Below are positions 51,705 through 60,666 of a stretch of 64,000 nt of DNA, in pieces. Source of the stretch: Streptomyces sp. NBC_00258 (GTDB taxonomy: Bacteria; Actinomycetota; Actinomycetes; Streptomycetales; Streptomycetaceae); NCBI RefSeq assembly GCF_036182465.1, contig NZ_CP108081.1, positions 1,178,001-1,242,000 on the forward strand, given 5' to 3'. Each line of letters begins with the position of its first letter. The first letter of the stretch is position 1. The position numbers and the translations under genes are program-made. The notes below the pieces were generated by a model that was not told where the DNA came from, made no database searches, and worked only from the letters and a program-made list of their open reading frames with translations.

Positions 51705-52631
51705 ATGGAGGCCACCACCCTGCGTCAGCTGTCGGCATACGCGGCCGTCGCCCGGGCCGCGAGCTTCACCGCGGCCGCCGCGGAGATGCATGTGTCCCAG
51801 TCTTCACTCAGCCGCGCGGTCGCGGATCTGGAGCGACACCTGGGCGTCCAGCTCCTGGAACGGGACACCCGCAACGTGCAGTTGACCGCGGCGGGCCTTG
51901 AGGCCCTGCGTGTCGCCGAGCAGATCGTCACCGCTCACCAAGCCGGCATGAAGGAGCTCAGGCGATACCTGCTCGGCGAGTCGGGAACGGTCGCCGTGGC
52001 CACCCTTCCCTCCGTCGCCGCGGTACTCCTGCCGCAGGTCATCTCCGACTTCCGCGAGCGGCGCCCACAGGTGGCGGTACGACTCCTCGACGGCCTGGAG
52101 CGGTCGGTACTGGACCGGGTCCTGTCCGGCGACGCCGACTTCGCGATCACCACCGTCGGCAACCCGCCGGAGCAGTTGGAGCACCGCCCTCTGGTCAGGG
52201 ACCGCTTCGTCGCGGTGCTGCCGGTGGGCCACCCGCTCGCCGACCACCACGAGATCACCTGGGACGACCTGGCTCGTCAGCCGTTCCTGGCCGTCGGGCG
52301 CGACTCGAGCGTGCGTCGGCTCACCGACGCGGCGTTCGCCCAGATCGACGCGCACGCGCTACCGGCGGCCGAGGCGGGCAGTATCGCGACCGTGGGCGGA
52401 CTGGTAACCGCCGGCCTCGGGGTGTCGGCGATGCCCGCCCTGGTGCTCCCGCTGATGGGTGCCGGACCCGTCGTCTGCCGTCCTCTGGTGGACCCCGTGG
52501 TGGACCGGCGCCTGGACATCGCGCTGCGCGCCCGACGAACGCTCCCGACCGTGACGGAACGGTTCCTGGAGACGCTCGAGGAGTTCCGCCTCCAGGAGCG
52601 TCCGCTTCCTCCCGGGGTTTCGTGGGCTTGA
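51705..52631 (+). CDS. LysR family transcriptional regulator
   Basis: A 308-residue LysR regulator. N-terminal winged HTH (residues 2-62) with ATTLRQLSAYAAVARAASFT and SQSSLSRAVADLERHLGVQL; effector domain from about residue 90 (VAVATLPSVAAVLLP). Lies between the divergent CitMHS gene and the CoA-transferase/lyase pair. The shared ATGCG-N5-CGCAT palindromes upstream of both target units indicate that it activates them in response to the transported carboxylate or its CoA ester. Confidence 0.93.
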   Translation: MEATTLRQLSAYAAVARAASFTAAAAEMHVSQSSLSRAVADLERHLGVQLLERDTRNVQLTAAGLEALRVAEQIVTAHQAGMKELRRYLLGESGTVAVATLPSVAAVLLPQVISDFRERRPQVAVRLLDGLERSVLDRVLSGDADFAITTVGNPPEQLEHRPLVRDRFVAVLPVGHPLADHHEITWDDLARQPFLAVGRDSSVRRLTDAAFAQIDAHALPAAEAGSIATVGGLVTAGLGVSAMPALVLPLMGAGPVVCRPLVDPVVDRRLDIALRARRTLPTVTERFLETLEEFRLQERPLPPGVSWA

Positions 52632-52657
52632 GGCCGCGCACCACCCCTCCCCCACTC

Positions 52658-52672
52658 ATGCGTTTTTCGCAT
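52658..52672. promoter_or_regulatory. LysR operator before the CoA-transferase operon
   Basis: ATGCGTTTTTCGCAT, arms identical to the site at 51657, located between the LysR stop codon and the CoA-transferase start, 138 bp upstream of the latter. Confidence 0.72.
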
Positions 52673-52809
52673 TGATTGATGGTCGTCTGTTGCTCGACAG
52701 GCATTTCTCCGCTCCGGCAGTCTGAACACAACGGCGACGGCCGCACCGCACCCACGCGGACGACGCTGTCGGAGACCCACGCGGAACGGCAGGGCAAGGG
52801 AGCTCAGCA

Positions 52810-54027
52810 GTGTCGGACAACGAGCGGAACACCACCGGAAGCGGGCAGTTGCGCGGGCTGAAAGTGGTCGAGTTCGCCCATGTGGTGGCCGGTCCGCTGG
52901 CGGGCTCGATGCTCGCCGACCAAGGGGCCGACGTCGTACACGTGGAACCCCCCGGCGCCGGAGACGCGGCCCGCGCCATGGGGCCCCAACGTGACGGTGT
53001 TCCCCTGTGGTTCAAGGTCGCCGGCCGCAACAAACGATCGGTCACCCTCGATCTGCACCACGAGACCGGCCGGCTCGTCGCCCACCGGCTCGTCGCCTGG
53101 GCGGACGTCGTCATCGTCACCCTGCGCGCAGGACGCCTGCGCAGCTGGGGACTCGACTGGGACTCCGTGCACCGGATCAACCCCCGGGCCGTGCTGCTGC
53201 AGATCTCCGGCTTCGGCGCCACCTCGTCACAGGCGGACGCCCCCGGCTTCGGGAAGGTGGGTGAGGCGCGCAGCGGAGTGGTCCACCTGACCGGCTTTCC
53301 CGACGGCCCACCCGTGCACACCGGTTTCTCGCACGGCGACGCCGTGACCGGCCTGATGGGCGCCTACGCCGTCCTCGCCGCCCTCCACCGCCGCGACCAC
53401 GACCCCAGGTTCGACGGCGAGTGGATCGACCTCGCTCTCTTCGAGTCCCTGTTCCGTCTGGTCGAGTGGCAGGTCATCGTCCACGACCAGTTGGGACGAG
53501 TACCCGAACGCTCCGGCAACCAGTTGGCGGTCGCCCCAGGGGCCGTGATCAACACCTACCGCTCCCGCGACGGCGAGTGGATCACGGTGACCTCCGCGAC
53601 GTTGCGCTCGGTCCGCAACATCGCCCGCCTGCTGGGACTCCCCGAGGAGGAGTTCAGCACCGCTCAGCAACAGTACGACCGACGCGAGCAGTTGGACGAG
53701 AACCTGCGGAACTGGGTGGCGGAGCGCGTCACCGGCGAGTGCCTGGAGGAGTTCGCCCGTGCCGAAGTCGTGGCCTCACGGGTGTTCGACGCCGCGGACA
53801 TCGCAGCCGACCCCGTGTACGCCGAACGCGAAGACATCGTCACCGTCGACGACCCCGATCTCGGCCCGGTACGTATGCAGGCGGTGATCCCGCATTTCCG
53901 GCAGCGCCCCGGGCGGGTCTGGCGGACGGGGCCCTCCCTCGGGCAGGACAACCACCTGGTCTACGGGCAGTGGCTCGGCCTCAGCGCGGACGAGCTGGCC
54001 GATCTGGAGAAGAGCGATGTCATCTGA
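52810..54027 (+). CDS. Class III (CaiB/BaiF) CoA-transferase
   Basis: A 405-residue family III CoA-transferase. The N-terminal VVEFAHVVAGPLAGSMLADQGADVVHVEPP, followed by NKRSVTLDLH, is the canonical start of the family; FGKVGEARSGVVHLTG and the later FDGEWIDLALFESL are further landmarks. Such enzymes move CoA between carboxylic acids, here probably from succinyl-CoA or acetyl-CoA to the acid taken up by CitMHS. GTG start at 52810. Its end overlaps the lyase gene by 11 bp, so both are made together. Confidence 0.92.
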   Translation: MSDNERNTTGSGQLRGLKVVEFAHVVAGPLAGSMLADQGADVVHVEPPGAGDAARAMGPQRDGVPLWFKVAGRNKRSVTLDLHHETGRLVAHRLVAWADVVIVTLRAGRLRSWGLDWDSVHRINPRAVLLQISGFGATSSQADAPGFGKVGEARSGVVHLTGFPDGPPVHTGFSHGDAVTGLMGAYAVLAALHRRDHDPRFDGEWIDLALFESLFRLVEWQVIVHDQLGRVPERSGNQLAVAPGAVINTYRSRDGEWITVTSATLRSVRNIARLLGLPEEEFSTAQQQYDRREQLDENLRNWVAERVTGECLEEFARAEVVASRVFDAADIAADPVYAEREDIVTVDDPDLGPVRMQAVIPHFRQRPGRVWRTGPSLGQDNHLVYGQWLGLSADELADLEKSDVI

Positions 54028-54964
54028 GGAGTCTTCGAAGAGCCCTGCGGAGGCAGACACGGGAGTGGTCGACCGGCCCTCGCTGCGCTCTCTGCTCTTC
54101 GTCCCCGGCACCAGAACCGACTGGCTGCCCAAGGCCCGGGCGGCGGGCGCCGACGCGGCCATCCTCGACCTGGAGGACGCGGTGCCCGCCGTGGACAAGC
54201 TCGCCGCCCGCGCGCAGGTGGCCGACGCCCTCGCACGGGCCGCCGCCACGTCGGCCGAGCAGGCGGGACGGATGGCGCTGTTCGTCCGTGTCAACCCACT
54301 GGGCGACTGGGCCGGGGCTGAGGAGCTGCGGGCGGTCGTACGGCCCGGACTCGCCGGGATCGTCCTTCCCAAAGTCCGCTCCGTCCAGGACGTGAAGCTC
54401 GCCGACCGGCTGCTGGGCTGGTGCGAACAGGAACAGGGCCTGCCGCCTGGACGGGTCGCGCTGGTGCCCCTGCTGGAGACGGCTCGTGGCCTGCGCGAGG
54501 CCTACGACATCGCCCGGGCCGCCGCACGCATCGCCTACATGGGCGCTCTCAGCGCCCCCGGCGGCGACGTGGAACGCGCCGTCGGCTACCGCTGGAGCCC
54601 AGAAGGAACCGAAACGGTCGCGCTGCGCTCCCGCGTACTCCTGGACGCAAGGGCAGCCGGAGCGCCATGCCCGGTCAGCGGACTGTGGACGCGGGTCGGC
54701 GACCTGCCAGGGCTTCGCGCCTTCGCCGAACAGAACCGCTCCCTCGGCTACGAGGGCATGATGGCGATCCATCCCTCCCATGTCCCCGTGATCAACGAGG
54801 TGTTCTCTCCCAGCTCCGCCGAACTCGCCCGCTGCGCGGAGCTGATCGCGGCGGTCGAGTCGGCGCAGAGAGAAGGGACTGGCGCCGTGACCTTCCAAGG
54901 CGAGATGGTCGACGAGGCGATGGCACGCACGGCCCGCCTTGTCCTTGAACGACACGGGGCGTGA
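54017..54964 (+). CDS. HpcH/HpaI aldolase / CitE-like CoA-ester lyase
   Basis: A 315-residue TIM-barrel lyase of the CitE/malyl-CoA lyase group. RSLLFVPGTRTDWLPKA and ILDLEDAVP are the family signature; the magnesium ligands normally include a Glu (LLETARGL here) and an Asp in a GxxDLxxxLG-type motif, which here reads GALSAPGGDVERAVG with the Asp displaced. MMAIHPSHVPVINEVF follows as usual. It should cleave a citramalyl- or malyl-CoA-like ester into acetyl-CoA and a 2-oxoacid. Paired with the CoA-transferase by an 11-bp overlap. Confidence 0.9.
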   Translation: MSSEESSKSPAEADTGVVDRPSLRSLLFVPGTRTDWLPKARAAGADAAILDLEDAVPAVDKLAARAQVADALARAAATSAEQAGRMALFVRVNPLGDWAGAEELRAVVRPGLAGIVLPKVRSVQDVKLADRLLGWCEQEQGLPPGRVALVPLLETARGLREAYDIARAAARIAYMGALSAPGGDVERAVGYRWSPEGTETVALRSRVLLDARAAGAPCPVSGLWTRVGDLPGLRAFAEQNRSLGYEGMMAIHPSHVPVINEVFSPSSAELARCAELIAAVESAQREGTGAVTFQGEMVDEAMARTARLVLERHGA

Positions 54965-55089
54965 GCCGGGGGACGGGCCAAGAGCGGCCCGCCCTCGGTG
55001 TTTTCAGCTCTGCTGGGAGCCGCCGTTGGCGGACCACCATCGCGACAGCCGAGAGGACTCATCATTGCCCCCTTTCTTAAGAGGTGGGT

Positions 55090-56568
55090 TCAGGCGTCGA
55101 CGACGGGAGTGGCCACCGGCGTGGCTTTGTTGAAGCGGGGCAGGGCGGCGGCGCCGAGCGCGAGGAGGGCGACGATGGCCATCTGTACGTACTCGACTCC
55201 GGCGAAGGCCTGGGCGACGTTGTGCGGGGCCCGGGCCAGATAGAGGGTGCCGAGGGTGGCCACGCCAAGCGCCAGTCCGCTCTGCTGCAGGGTGATCAGC
55301 ACGCCGCTGCCGATACCGGCCAGGTGCGTCGGGACGTCGGCGAGTACGCTGCGGAACAGGCCGGCGAACAGCATCGACTGTCCGGCACCGACCAGGGCCA
55401 GCGGCACGGCCATCGCCCACAGGCTGACGTGCGGCCAGTTCGCGAGCAGGACCGCTACCAGCCAGACCAGCCCGGCGAGTTGGACGACGGCACCGGCAGA
55501 CAGCGCCGCCCGGCCGAACCGGGTGATCAGGCGGGGCGCGACCAGTGAACCGGCGAAGAAGAGCAGGGCCATCGGCAGGATCGCCAGCCCGCTGTGCAGG
55601 GCGTCGGCGTGCAGGCCGTTCTGGACGGTGAGGGCGAAGACGAACATGAACGCGCCGAAGCCGATGCTGAAGGCGAACACCATGGCCAGCCCACGGGACA
55701 TCGACGGCAGGCGCAACAGGGACGGCGGCAGCAGTGGGACCTCGCCGCGCCGCTCGGTGCGCTTCTCCACGACATAGGTGACGGCGCCGAGGACGACCGC
55801 GACGGCGAGCATCAGCCAGGTCCACCAGGGCCAGCCCAGTGAGTGCCCCTCGGTCAGCGGCACCAGTAGGGCGGTCAGGGTGGCAGCGAACAGCACGGTG
55901 CCGGGCAGGTCGATACCGACGGGGTGGTGCGAGTGCGTGCTGGGCACGATCCGGGCCGCCACCAGCAGCACGACCACGCCGATGGGCACATTGACCAGGA
56001 AGATCGGCCGCCAGGAGGTACCGGCGATATCCGCGCTGACCAGCAGGCCGCCGACCAGTTGTCCGACCACGGCGGCGATGCCGGAGGTGGCCCCGTACAG
56101 GGCCACGGCACGGGCCTTGCGCTCTCCATCGAGGACGTGATGGAACGTCGCCAGCACCTGCGGAATGAGCAGGGCCGCGGTGGCGCCCTGGACGATGCGG
56201 GCGGCGATCAGCGCACCCACGCCGGGGGCGACACCGCAGGCCAAGGAGGCCAGCACGAAGCCCACGAGCGCGCCTAGGAAGATACGCCGACGGCCGTAGC
56301 GGTCGCCGAGCCGCCCGCCGAGAACCAGCAGGGTCGCGTACGCGACTCCGTACCCGGCGATCACCAGTTCCAGCGACGAAGCCGACGCGTGCAGAGAGGC
56401 GTCGATGCTGGGCAGGGCCACGTTGGTGATGAAGAAGTCCATGATCGGCAGGAAAGCGCCGGCGAGCAGGATGAACACCCCGACCGGGTGCAGGCCCCCG
56501 GCGCGGGCCGTGGCATGGGGCGAGAGCGTCGTCGCCGCTGCATGCCGGGAGGAAGTGGTTGTCGTCAT
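55090..56568 (-). CDS. MFS drug exporter (DHA2, EmrB/QacA-like)
   Basis: A 492-residue 14-helix major facilitator. Motif A appears as LGGRLGDRYGRRRIFL (after helix 2), motif C-like VGQLVGGLLVSADI in helix 5, and the first helix carries FLPIMDFFITNVALPSID, a hallmark of DHA2 drug:proton antiporters. The N-terminus is a hydrophilic Thr/Ala tail of about 28 residues. Divergent from a MarR-type gene with three operator-like palindromes between them, so it is probably an inducible efflux pump. The actual drug is unknown. Confidence 0.93.
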   Translation of the reverse strand: MTTTTSSRHAAATTLSPHATARAGGLHPVGVFILLAGAFLPIMDFFITNVALPSIDASLHASASSLELVIAGYGVAYATLLVLGGRLGDRYGRRRIFLGALVGFVLASLACGVAPGVGALIAARIVQGATAALLIPQVLATFHHVLDGERKARAVALYGATSGIAAVVGQLVGGLLVSADIAGTSWRPIFLVNVPIGVVVLLVAARIVPSTHSHHPVGIDLPGTVLFAATLTALLVPLTEGHSLGWPWWTWLMLAVAVVLGAVTYVVEKRTERRGEVPLLPPSLLRLPSMSRGLAMVFAFSIGFGAFMFVFALTVQNGLHADALHSGLAILPMALLFFAGSLVAPRLITRFGRAALSAGAVVQLAGLVWLVAVLLANWPHVSLWAMAVPLALVGAGQSMLFAGLFRSVLADVPTHLAGIGSGVLITLQQSGLALGVATLGTLYLARAPHNVAQAFAGVEYVQMAIVALLALGAAALPRFNKATPVATPVVDA

Positions 56569-56591
56569 GACAGCTCCCAGAGAGCAGTGAT

Positions 56592-56634
56592 TATGAACTC
56601 ATAACTATGAGCGCATAAAGAGTATGCCCCCATA
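56592..56634. promoter_or_regulatory. Three MarR-type operators in MFS/marR spacer
   Basis: Three 12-bp sites of form TATG-N4-CATA begin at 56592 (TATGAACTCATA), 56606 (TATGAGCGCATA) and 56623 (TATGCCCCCATA), 14 and 17 bp apart, in the 98-bp spacer between divergent genes. Confidence 0.8.
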
Positions 56635-56666
56635 ACTACCTGACAGCAAACACGTATCGTGGAGCC

Positions 56667-57179
56667 GTGATGGAGGACCAAGCGCACCAGACGGGCCCGA
56701 CCGCAGGACCGGACCACGAGCAGCGGTGGGCCGAGCTGGCCGACCTCGTGCTGATCATCAGCCGCGAGATCCAGTTCCGCGGCTACACCGACGAGCAGGC
56801 CGTCCCGCTCTCCCCGTCCGAGGGCATGGTGATGCGTTACCTGCAGCACGAGCCCGCCGCCCCACCCAGCCGCATCGCCGCCGCGACCGGGCTACAGCGC
56901 ACCAACCTCTCCACCGTCCTGGGCGGACTGGAACGCAAGGGCCTCGTCGAGCGACGCACCAACCCGGGCGACGGCCGGGGCATCACCGTCCACACCACCG
57001 AACACGGACGCGCCAACTACGCTCTCGTCCGCCAGGAATGGGCCGCGGCCGTCTCCGCGGCCGCCGGCCACGACGCCACACACCTCGACGCCGCCCTCAC
57101 TCTGCTCACCGCGGTGGAGGCCGGCCTGACCAGCCTCCGGCCCGGGACCCGCGCCGAAGGCCCGGCAACAGAGGCCTGA
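56667..57179 (+). CDS. MarR family regulator of the MFS exporter
   Basis: A 170-residue winged-helix MarR protein. SEGMVMRYLQHEPAAPPSRIA leads into the recognition helix region ATGLQRTNLSTVLGGLERKG, and the wing has RTNPGDGRGITVHTTEHG. Start may be GTG at 56667 or ATG at 56670 (GGAG six bases ahead suits the latter). Divergent from the MFS gene; three TATG-N4-CATA sites between them make it the likely repressor of both genes. Confidence 0.92.
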   Translation: MMEDQAHQTGPTAGPDHEQRWAELADLVLIISREIQFRGYTDEQAVPLSPSEGMVMRYLQHEPAAPPSRIAAATGLQRTNLSTVLGGLERKGLVERRTNPGDGRGITVHTTEHGRANYALVRQEWAAAVSAAAGHDATHLDAALTLLTAVEAGLTSLRPGTRAEGPATEA

Positions 57180-57678
57180 CCAGCCGGTGCGACCTGCGCC
57201 CGCGGCCCGAATGCTGCGCAACAGCAATCGCTGATCGCCACTCCTGCAACCCAGTCGGTCGGGCCCGGGCGCATCACGTCACACACGCCCTGACCACCAA
57301 CCCCTCCCGGGGAGGATCCAGGGAGCGTGGACGACTCCGGGGAGCGCGTGGGGAGAGTGGACCGCGCAAGCCGACACGCCCCCAAAAGACCCTCAAAGAG
57401 ATGCCCACTCAGGCCGGAGCCGGCTGCGGGTCGCATGCCACGGGTTCATGACCATGGACGTCGAGTGACTACGAGCGCCGGATCGCCGGGAGTTGGATGA
57501 ACTCCTCAGTCGCGTCAAGCCCTTCGGCCGAGATGCCGAACAAGAAGGCCTACTGCCGACGGTGAGCACTGGCAAGTCGGTGCGCGCATCCCGGCATTCA
57601 CTCCCAGATGTGAACGCCTCGAACTGCGGACGCCGTCAGAACTCTTGATGTGGGCGGGGTCCCTTGCTTCTCTACTAA
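57180..57678. other. Gap with no recognisable gene
   Basis: About 500 bp between the MarR gene and the cellulase operator. Short open frames show mixed third-position bias and no recognisable protein family. No strong hairpin was seen. It could hold the promoter of the cellulase gene at its right end only. Confidence 0.5.
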
Positions 57679-57693
57679 TAGGAAAGTTTCCTA
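57679..57693. promoter_or_regulatory. Palindromic operator of the cellulase gene
   Basis: TAGGAAAGTTTCCTA, a perfect 15-bp palindrome around a central G, 28 bp before the cellulase start. Similar AGGAAA/TTTCCT palindromes precede secreted polysaccharide hydrolase genes in Streptomyces and, as I recall, the chitosanase gene controlled by the ROK regulator CsnR. Confidence 0.7.
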
Positions 57694-57720
57694 TCGGACA
57701 GCTATGTGATCGGAGTTCAC

Positions 57721-58800
57721 ATGACGGCTCCCCCACGGTCGTTGCGCCCCGCTGCGCTGGCAGCCCTGCTCAGCAGCGTCCTGCTCCTGTTCGTGAGCGT
57801 CCTCCCCACCGCTTCCGCCTCCGCGACCACCGACCTCAAAGCCGCGACACCCGCGGCGACCACACCGGTCGGCATCAACGGCCAGCTCAAGGTCTGTGGC
57901 ACCAAGCTGTGCAACAGCCGCGGAACCCCCATCCAGCTGCGCGGCATGAGCACACACGGCACCCAGTGGTACCCGCACTGCCTGACCAACGGTTCGCTCA
58001 ACGCCCTGGCGCAGGACTGGAAGGCCGACGTCCTGCGTGTCTCGACCTATGTGCAGGAGGGCGGGTACGAGACGAACCCGCAGCACTTCACCAACCTCGC
58101 CCACTCCCTCATCCAGCAGGCGACGGACCGCGGCATGTACGTGATCGTCGACTGGCACATGCTCACCCCCGGTGACCCGAACACCAACCTGAGCAAGGCG
58201 CGGCAGTTCTTCACCGACATCGCCAACCGCAACAAGGGCAAGAACAACGTTCTATACGAGATCGCCAACGAACCCAGCGGGGTCAGCTGGTCGCGGATCA
58301 AGAGCTACGCGGAGCAGATCATCCCGACCATCCGCGCCATCGACTCCGACGCCCCCGTACTGGTCGGAACCCGCGCATGGTCCTCGTTCGGCGTCTCCGA
58401 GGGCGCCAACGAGTCCGAAGTGGTGAACAACCCGGTCCGGGCGACCAACATCATGTACACCTTCCACTTCTACGCGTACTCGCACCGCGACGAGTACCTG
58501 GCGACCCTCTCGCGTGCCGCCGACCGGCTCCCGGTCTTCGTCACCGAGTTCGGCACCCAGAACTACGCCGGCGAGGGAAGCAACGACTTCGCCATGTCCC
58601 AGCGCTACCTCGACCTCATGGCGAGCAAGAAGATCAGCTGGACGAACTGGAACTTCTCCGACGACAACCGTTCCGGAGCCGTCTTCAAGACCGGAACCTG
58701 CAACAACAACGGGCCCTGGACCGGCACCTCGTCCCTGAAGCCCGCGGGCGTGTGGATCCGTGACCGCATCGCGACGCCCGACAACTTCCCGGTCGCCTGA
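57721..58800 (+). CDS. Secreted GH5 endoglucanase
   Basis: A 359-residue exported cellulase of glycoside hydrolase family 5 (subfamily 2-like). Residues 1-33 are the signal peptide (hydrophobic LAALLSSVLLLFVSVLP, then ASASA). The TIM barrel carries IQLRGMSTHGTQW, acid/base Glu184 in YEIANEPSG and nucleophile Glu276 in VFVTEFGTQ. Two cysteines near the start (VCGTKLC) could pair. No carbohydrate-binding module. ATG at 57721 follows CGGAG by 6 bp and is preferred over the in-frame GTG at 57706. Stands alone downstream of a palindromic operator, so it has its own regulation. Confidence 0.93.
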   Translation: MTAPPRSLRPAALAALLSSVLLLFVSVLPTASASATTDLKAATPAATTPVGINGQLKVCGTKLCNSRGTPIQLRGMSTHGTQWYPHCLTNGSLNALAQDWKADVLRVSTYVQEGGYETNPQHFTNLAHSLIQQATDRGMYVIVDWHMLTPGDPNTNLSKARQFFTDIANRNKGKNNVLYEIANEPSGVSWSRIKSYAEQIIPTIRAIDSDAPVLVGTRAWSSFGVSEGANESEVVNNPVRATNIMYTFHFYAYSHRDEYLATLSRAADRLPVFVTEFGTQNYAGEGSNDFAMSQRYLDLMASKKISWTNWNFSDDNRSGAVFKTGTCNNNGPWTGTSSLKPAGVWIRDRIATPDNFPVA

Positions 58801-58925
58801 CTTCTGATCGCCGAAATCGTCCGCGACCGGGACCGACACGCGGCAGGGAACCGGCTGCGGACACCAGAAGAAGTGCACGCCCGTGCCTGACCGAACGCGG
58901 GTGTGGGGCGGCGTCATCGACGAGT

Positions 58926-58950
58926 CGGTCTCGTGAAGACGAGGCCGAAA
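58926..58950 (+). terminator. Hairpin after the cellulase gene
   Basis: CGGTCTCGT (58926-58934), GAAG loop, ACGAGGCCG (58939-58947), one G-T type mismatch, followed by AAA. Longer flanks (GGGGCGGCG and CGCCGCCCC) can extend it. Lies 125 bp past the stop codon, so it may serve either neighbour. Confidence 0.45.
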
Positions 58951-59060
58951 CACGGGCGCCGCCCCTCTCCTCACCCGCGCCCGTCAGGAACCGAACAGCT
59001 CTCAGGCAGACACTCACGCACCGGAAGGGGCCGTCCGGGCGGGCTTGGTGGGGGTGACGG

Positions 59061-59729
59061 TTACCCGGCACTCTTGACGAGGGAGTCGAGGGTCTCCGCG
59101 GTCATGGTGTCGGGGACGTGGACGCCAGGAGAGAGCTTGTAGGCCTGACCACGGACGGCACCGCCAGGAGACTCTGCGGTGTGGATATTGAAGTACCAGT
59201 TCTGGGCGTTGGCCCTGATGCCCTTCAGCAGGTCCTGATCATCGACGGTGACCGTTCCGTAGACGAACTTCTTGCCGTCCTCCAGCTTCTTCGTGAAGAA
59301 CGGGATCTTGACATCGCCGTTGACACCCTTGACGCCCTTGTGAAGGTGACCGAGGGTCGGCGTCCCGATCCCGGTGAAGGTGAACGCGTAGGAGACCTGG
59401 TCGCCCTGGATCCGCATAAGGGCGAGCGCGTGCCCGTCCTTGTCTCCCACGGTCGGCCCGCCCTCGACCGGTACCTCGTTCGCACCGCTGAGGACCGAGG
59501 AGAAGAAGGTCGCGTCCTCCTTGTTCTTGTCCCACCGGCCGGCACCCTGCACGGTGCCGCCCCCGGCGGCGTGCTCGCTACCGGCTGACGCGTGCCCGTC
59601 GGCGGCCGGGCTACCCGCCGCCGCACCGGCCCCGGCGCCCGTCGCAGCGTCCTCACCGTTACAGGCAGCCAGCACGAGCGCACCGGCGACGGCGGATACG
59701 ACGATCATCCCAAAACGCTTGCTCTTCAT
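59061..59729 (-). CDS. CHRD-domain lipoprotein
   Basis: A 222-residue exported lipoprotein. The signal ends at the lipobox VLAAC with Cys23 as anchor, followed by an Ala/Gly-rich linker of about 40 residues. From residue 75 a CHRD domain (named after chordin) is recognisable: FFSSVLSGANEVPVEGG, TPTLGHLHKGVKG, and NWYFNIHTAESPGGAVRGQ. CHRD domains occur in bacterial surface proteins of unknown role; the histidines suggest metal or ligand binding. Single gene with no clear operon partner. Confidence 0.88.
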   Translation of the reverse strand: MKSKRFGMIVVSAVAGALVLAACNGEDAATGAGAGAAAGSPAADGHASAGSEHAAGGGTVQGAGRWDKNKEDATFFSSVLSGANEVPVEGGPTVGDKDGHALALMRIQGDQVSYAFTFTGIGTPTLGHLHKGVKGVNGDVKIPFFTKKLEDGKKFVYGTVTVDDQDLLKGIRANAQNWYFNIHTAESPGGAVRGQAYKLSPGVHVPDTMTAETLDSLVKSAG

Positions 59730-59879
59730 GGCAGTTGAGGCCTCTCAGGTGGTGCGGCCGCGGCTGCTCCGCGGTCCGTCACCCACAACACGGACAGCCC
59801 TCACGGCCCTGATCACCCGATGACACTCCTGAGACAGCCCTGAAACGACCCACGATCACTCGGAACACGATCTCGACAG

Positions 59880-60156
59880 AGAACCCGCACCGAGCAAGCC
59901 CGCGAGTGGCCGGCAGACGCGGTACCGGCCCCGGTTCGCGTCCGAAGCCGAGGACATACACCTGCATCGCAGGCGTGTGATTTCCCAGCCGGTCACAGAC
60001 CGCGCCCACGCACGCGTACCAGAACTGACGGTCGAGGTCGTCGAGTTCTGCCGGCGACCCGGCGGCAGCCCGGTCCCGTACAGGTCCCAGAATCCGCTCG
60101 GTCCACTCCCAAGGCGGCACCTCGAGCTCCATCAACTCCGCCAGCGAAAGCCGCAC
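59880..60156 (-). pseudogene. Fragment of an unidentified protein gene
   Basis: A minus-strand stretch with coding bias reading LSLAELMELEVPPWEWTERI, then DDLDRQFWYACVGAVCDRLG and AMQVYVLGFG. Helical, soluble, about 80 residues. Neither a good start upstream nor a clear end can be placed; the frame runs on with non-coding character on both sides. No family recognised. Confidence 0.35.
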
Positions 60157-60159
60157 TTC

Positions 60160-60650
60160 GGCCCCCGACCCAGCTCCTGCACACGTCAGATCACAAACGT
60201 CTGGGGAGACTCCGTCAGCGCACGGCGGGCGCTTCGCGCCACACCCCTCCAGTGGCTCGTGCGCATCGCTCTCGGCCCACCGCGGTGCCCGGCCCGCGGG
60301 GCCGTCGTTGCGGCTCGGAGCAGGTTCCAACGTCCGCGGGGCAGTCTGAACACTCCGAGGAACGACTCGGCAACATCGAGCCCACCATCCACGACCAGGT
60401 CTGCTGGCTGCCCAGTCGCCGCCCGATCGCACGGAGCAACCCGGACGATACATCCAGCCGTTGTCGTACAAGGGTCGGCTTCGTCCCATCGGTCCGCGCG
60501 TGCTGATACACAGTTGAGCAACTGCCGCGCCGTTCCTGATACGCGGATGAAACCCGCCGGCGGACCGCTGGGTTCAGGATGAAGGGCCGGACGGGGCGGC
60601 CGCCTGCTGTCCTTCCGTACAAGTCCGCCGGAATGATGACCGGGGCGGAC
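60160..60650. other. Gap with no recognisable gene
   Basis: Several frames stay open through this stretch because of high G/C, but none shows consistent third-position bias or a recognisable family. Nothing structural was seen. Confidence 0.4.
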
Positions 60651-60666
60651 GAAAGGGGAGTCACTC

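Noticed and set aside
49627..51885. 752-codon plus-strand frame opposite the esterase, CitMHS and LysR starts
   Set aside because: Spans three genes on the other strand or frame, with low-complexity Gln/Gly/His content and no domain.
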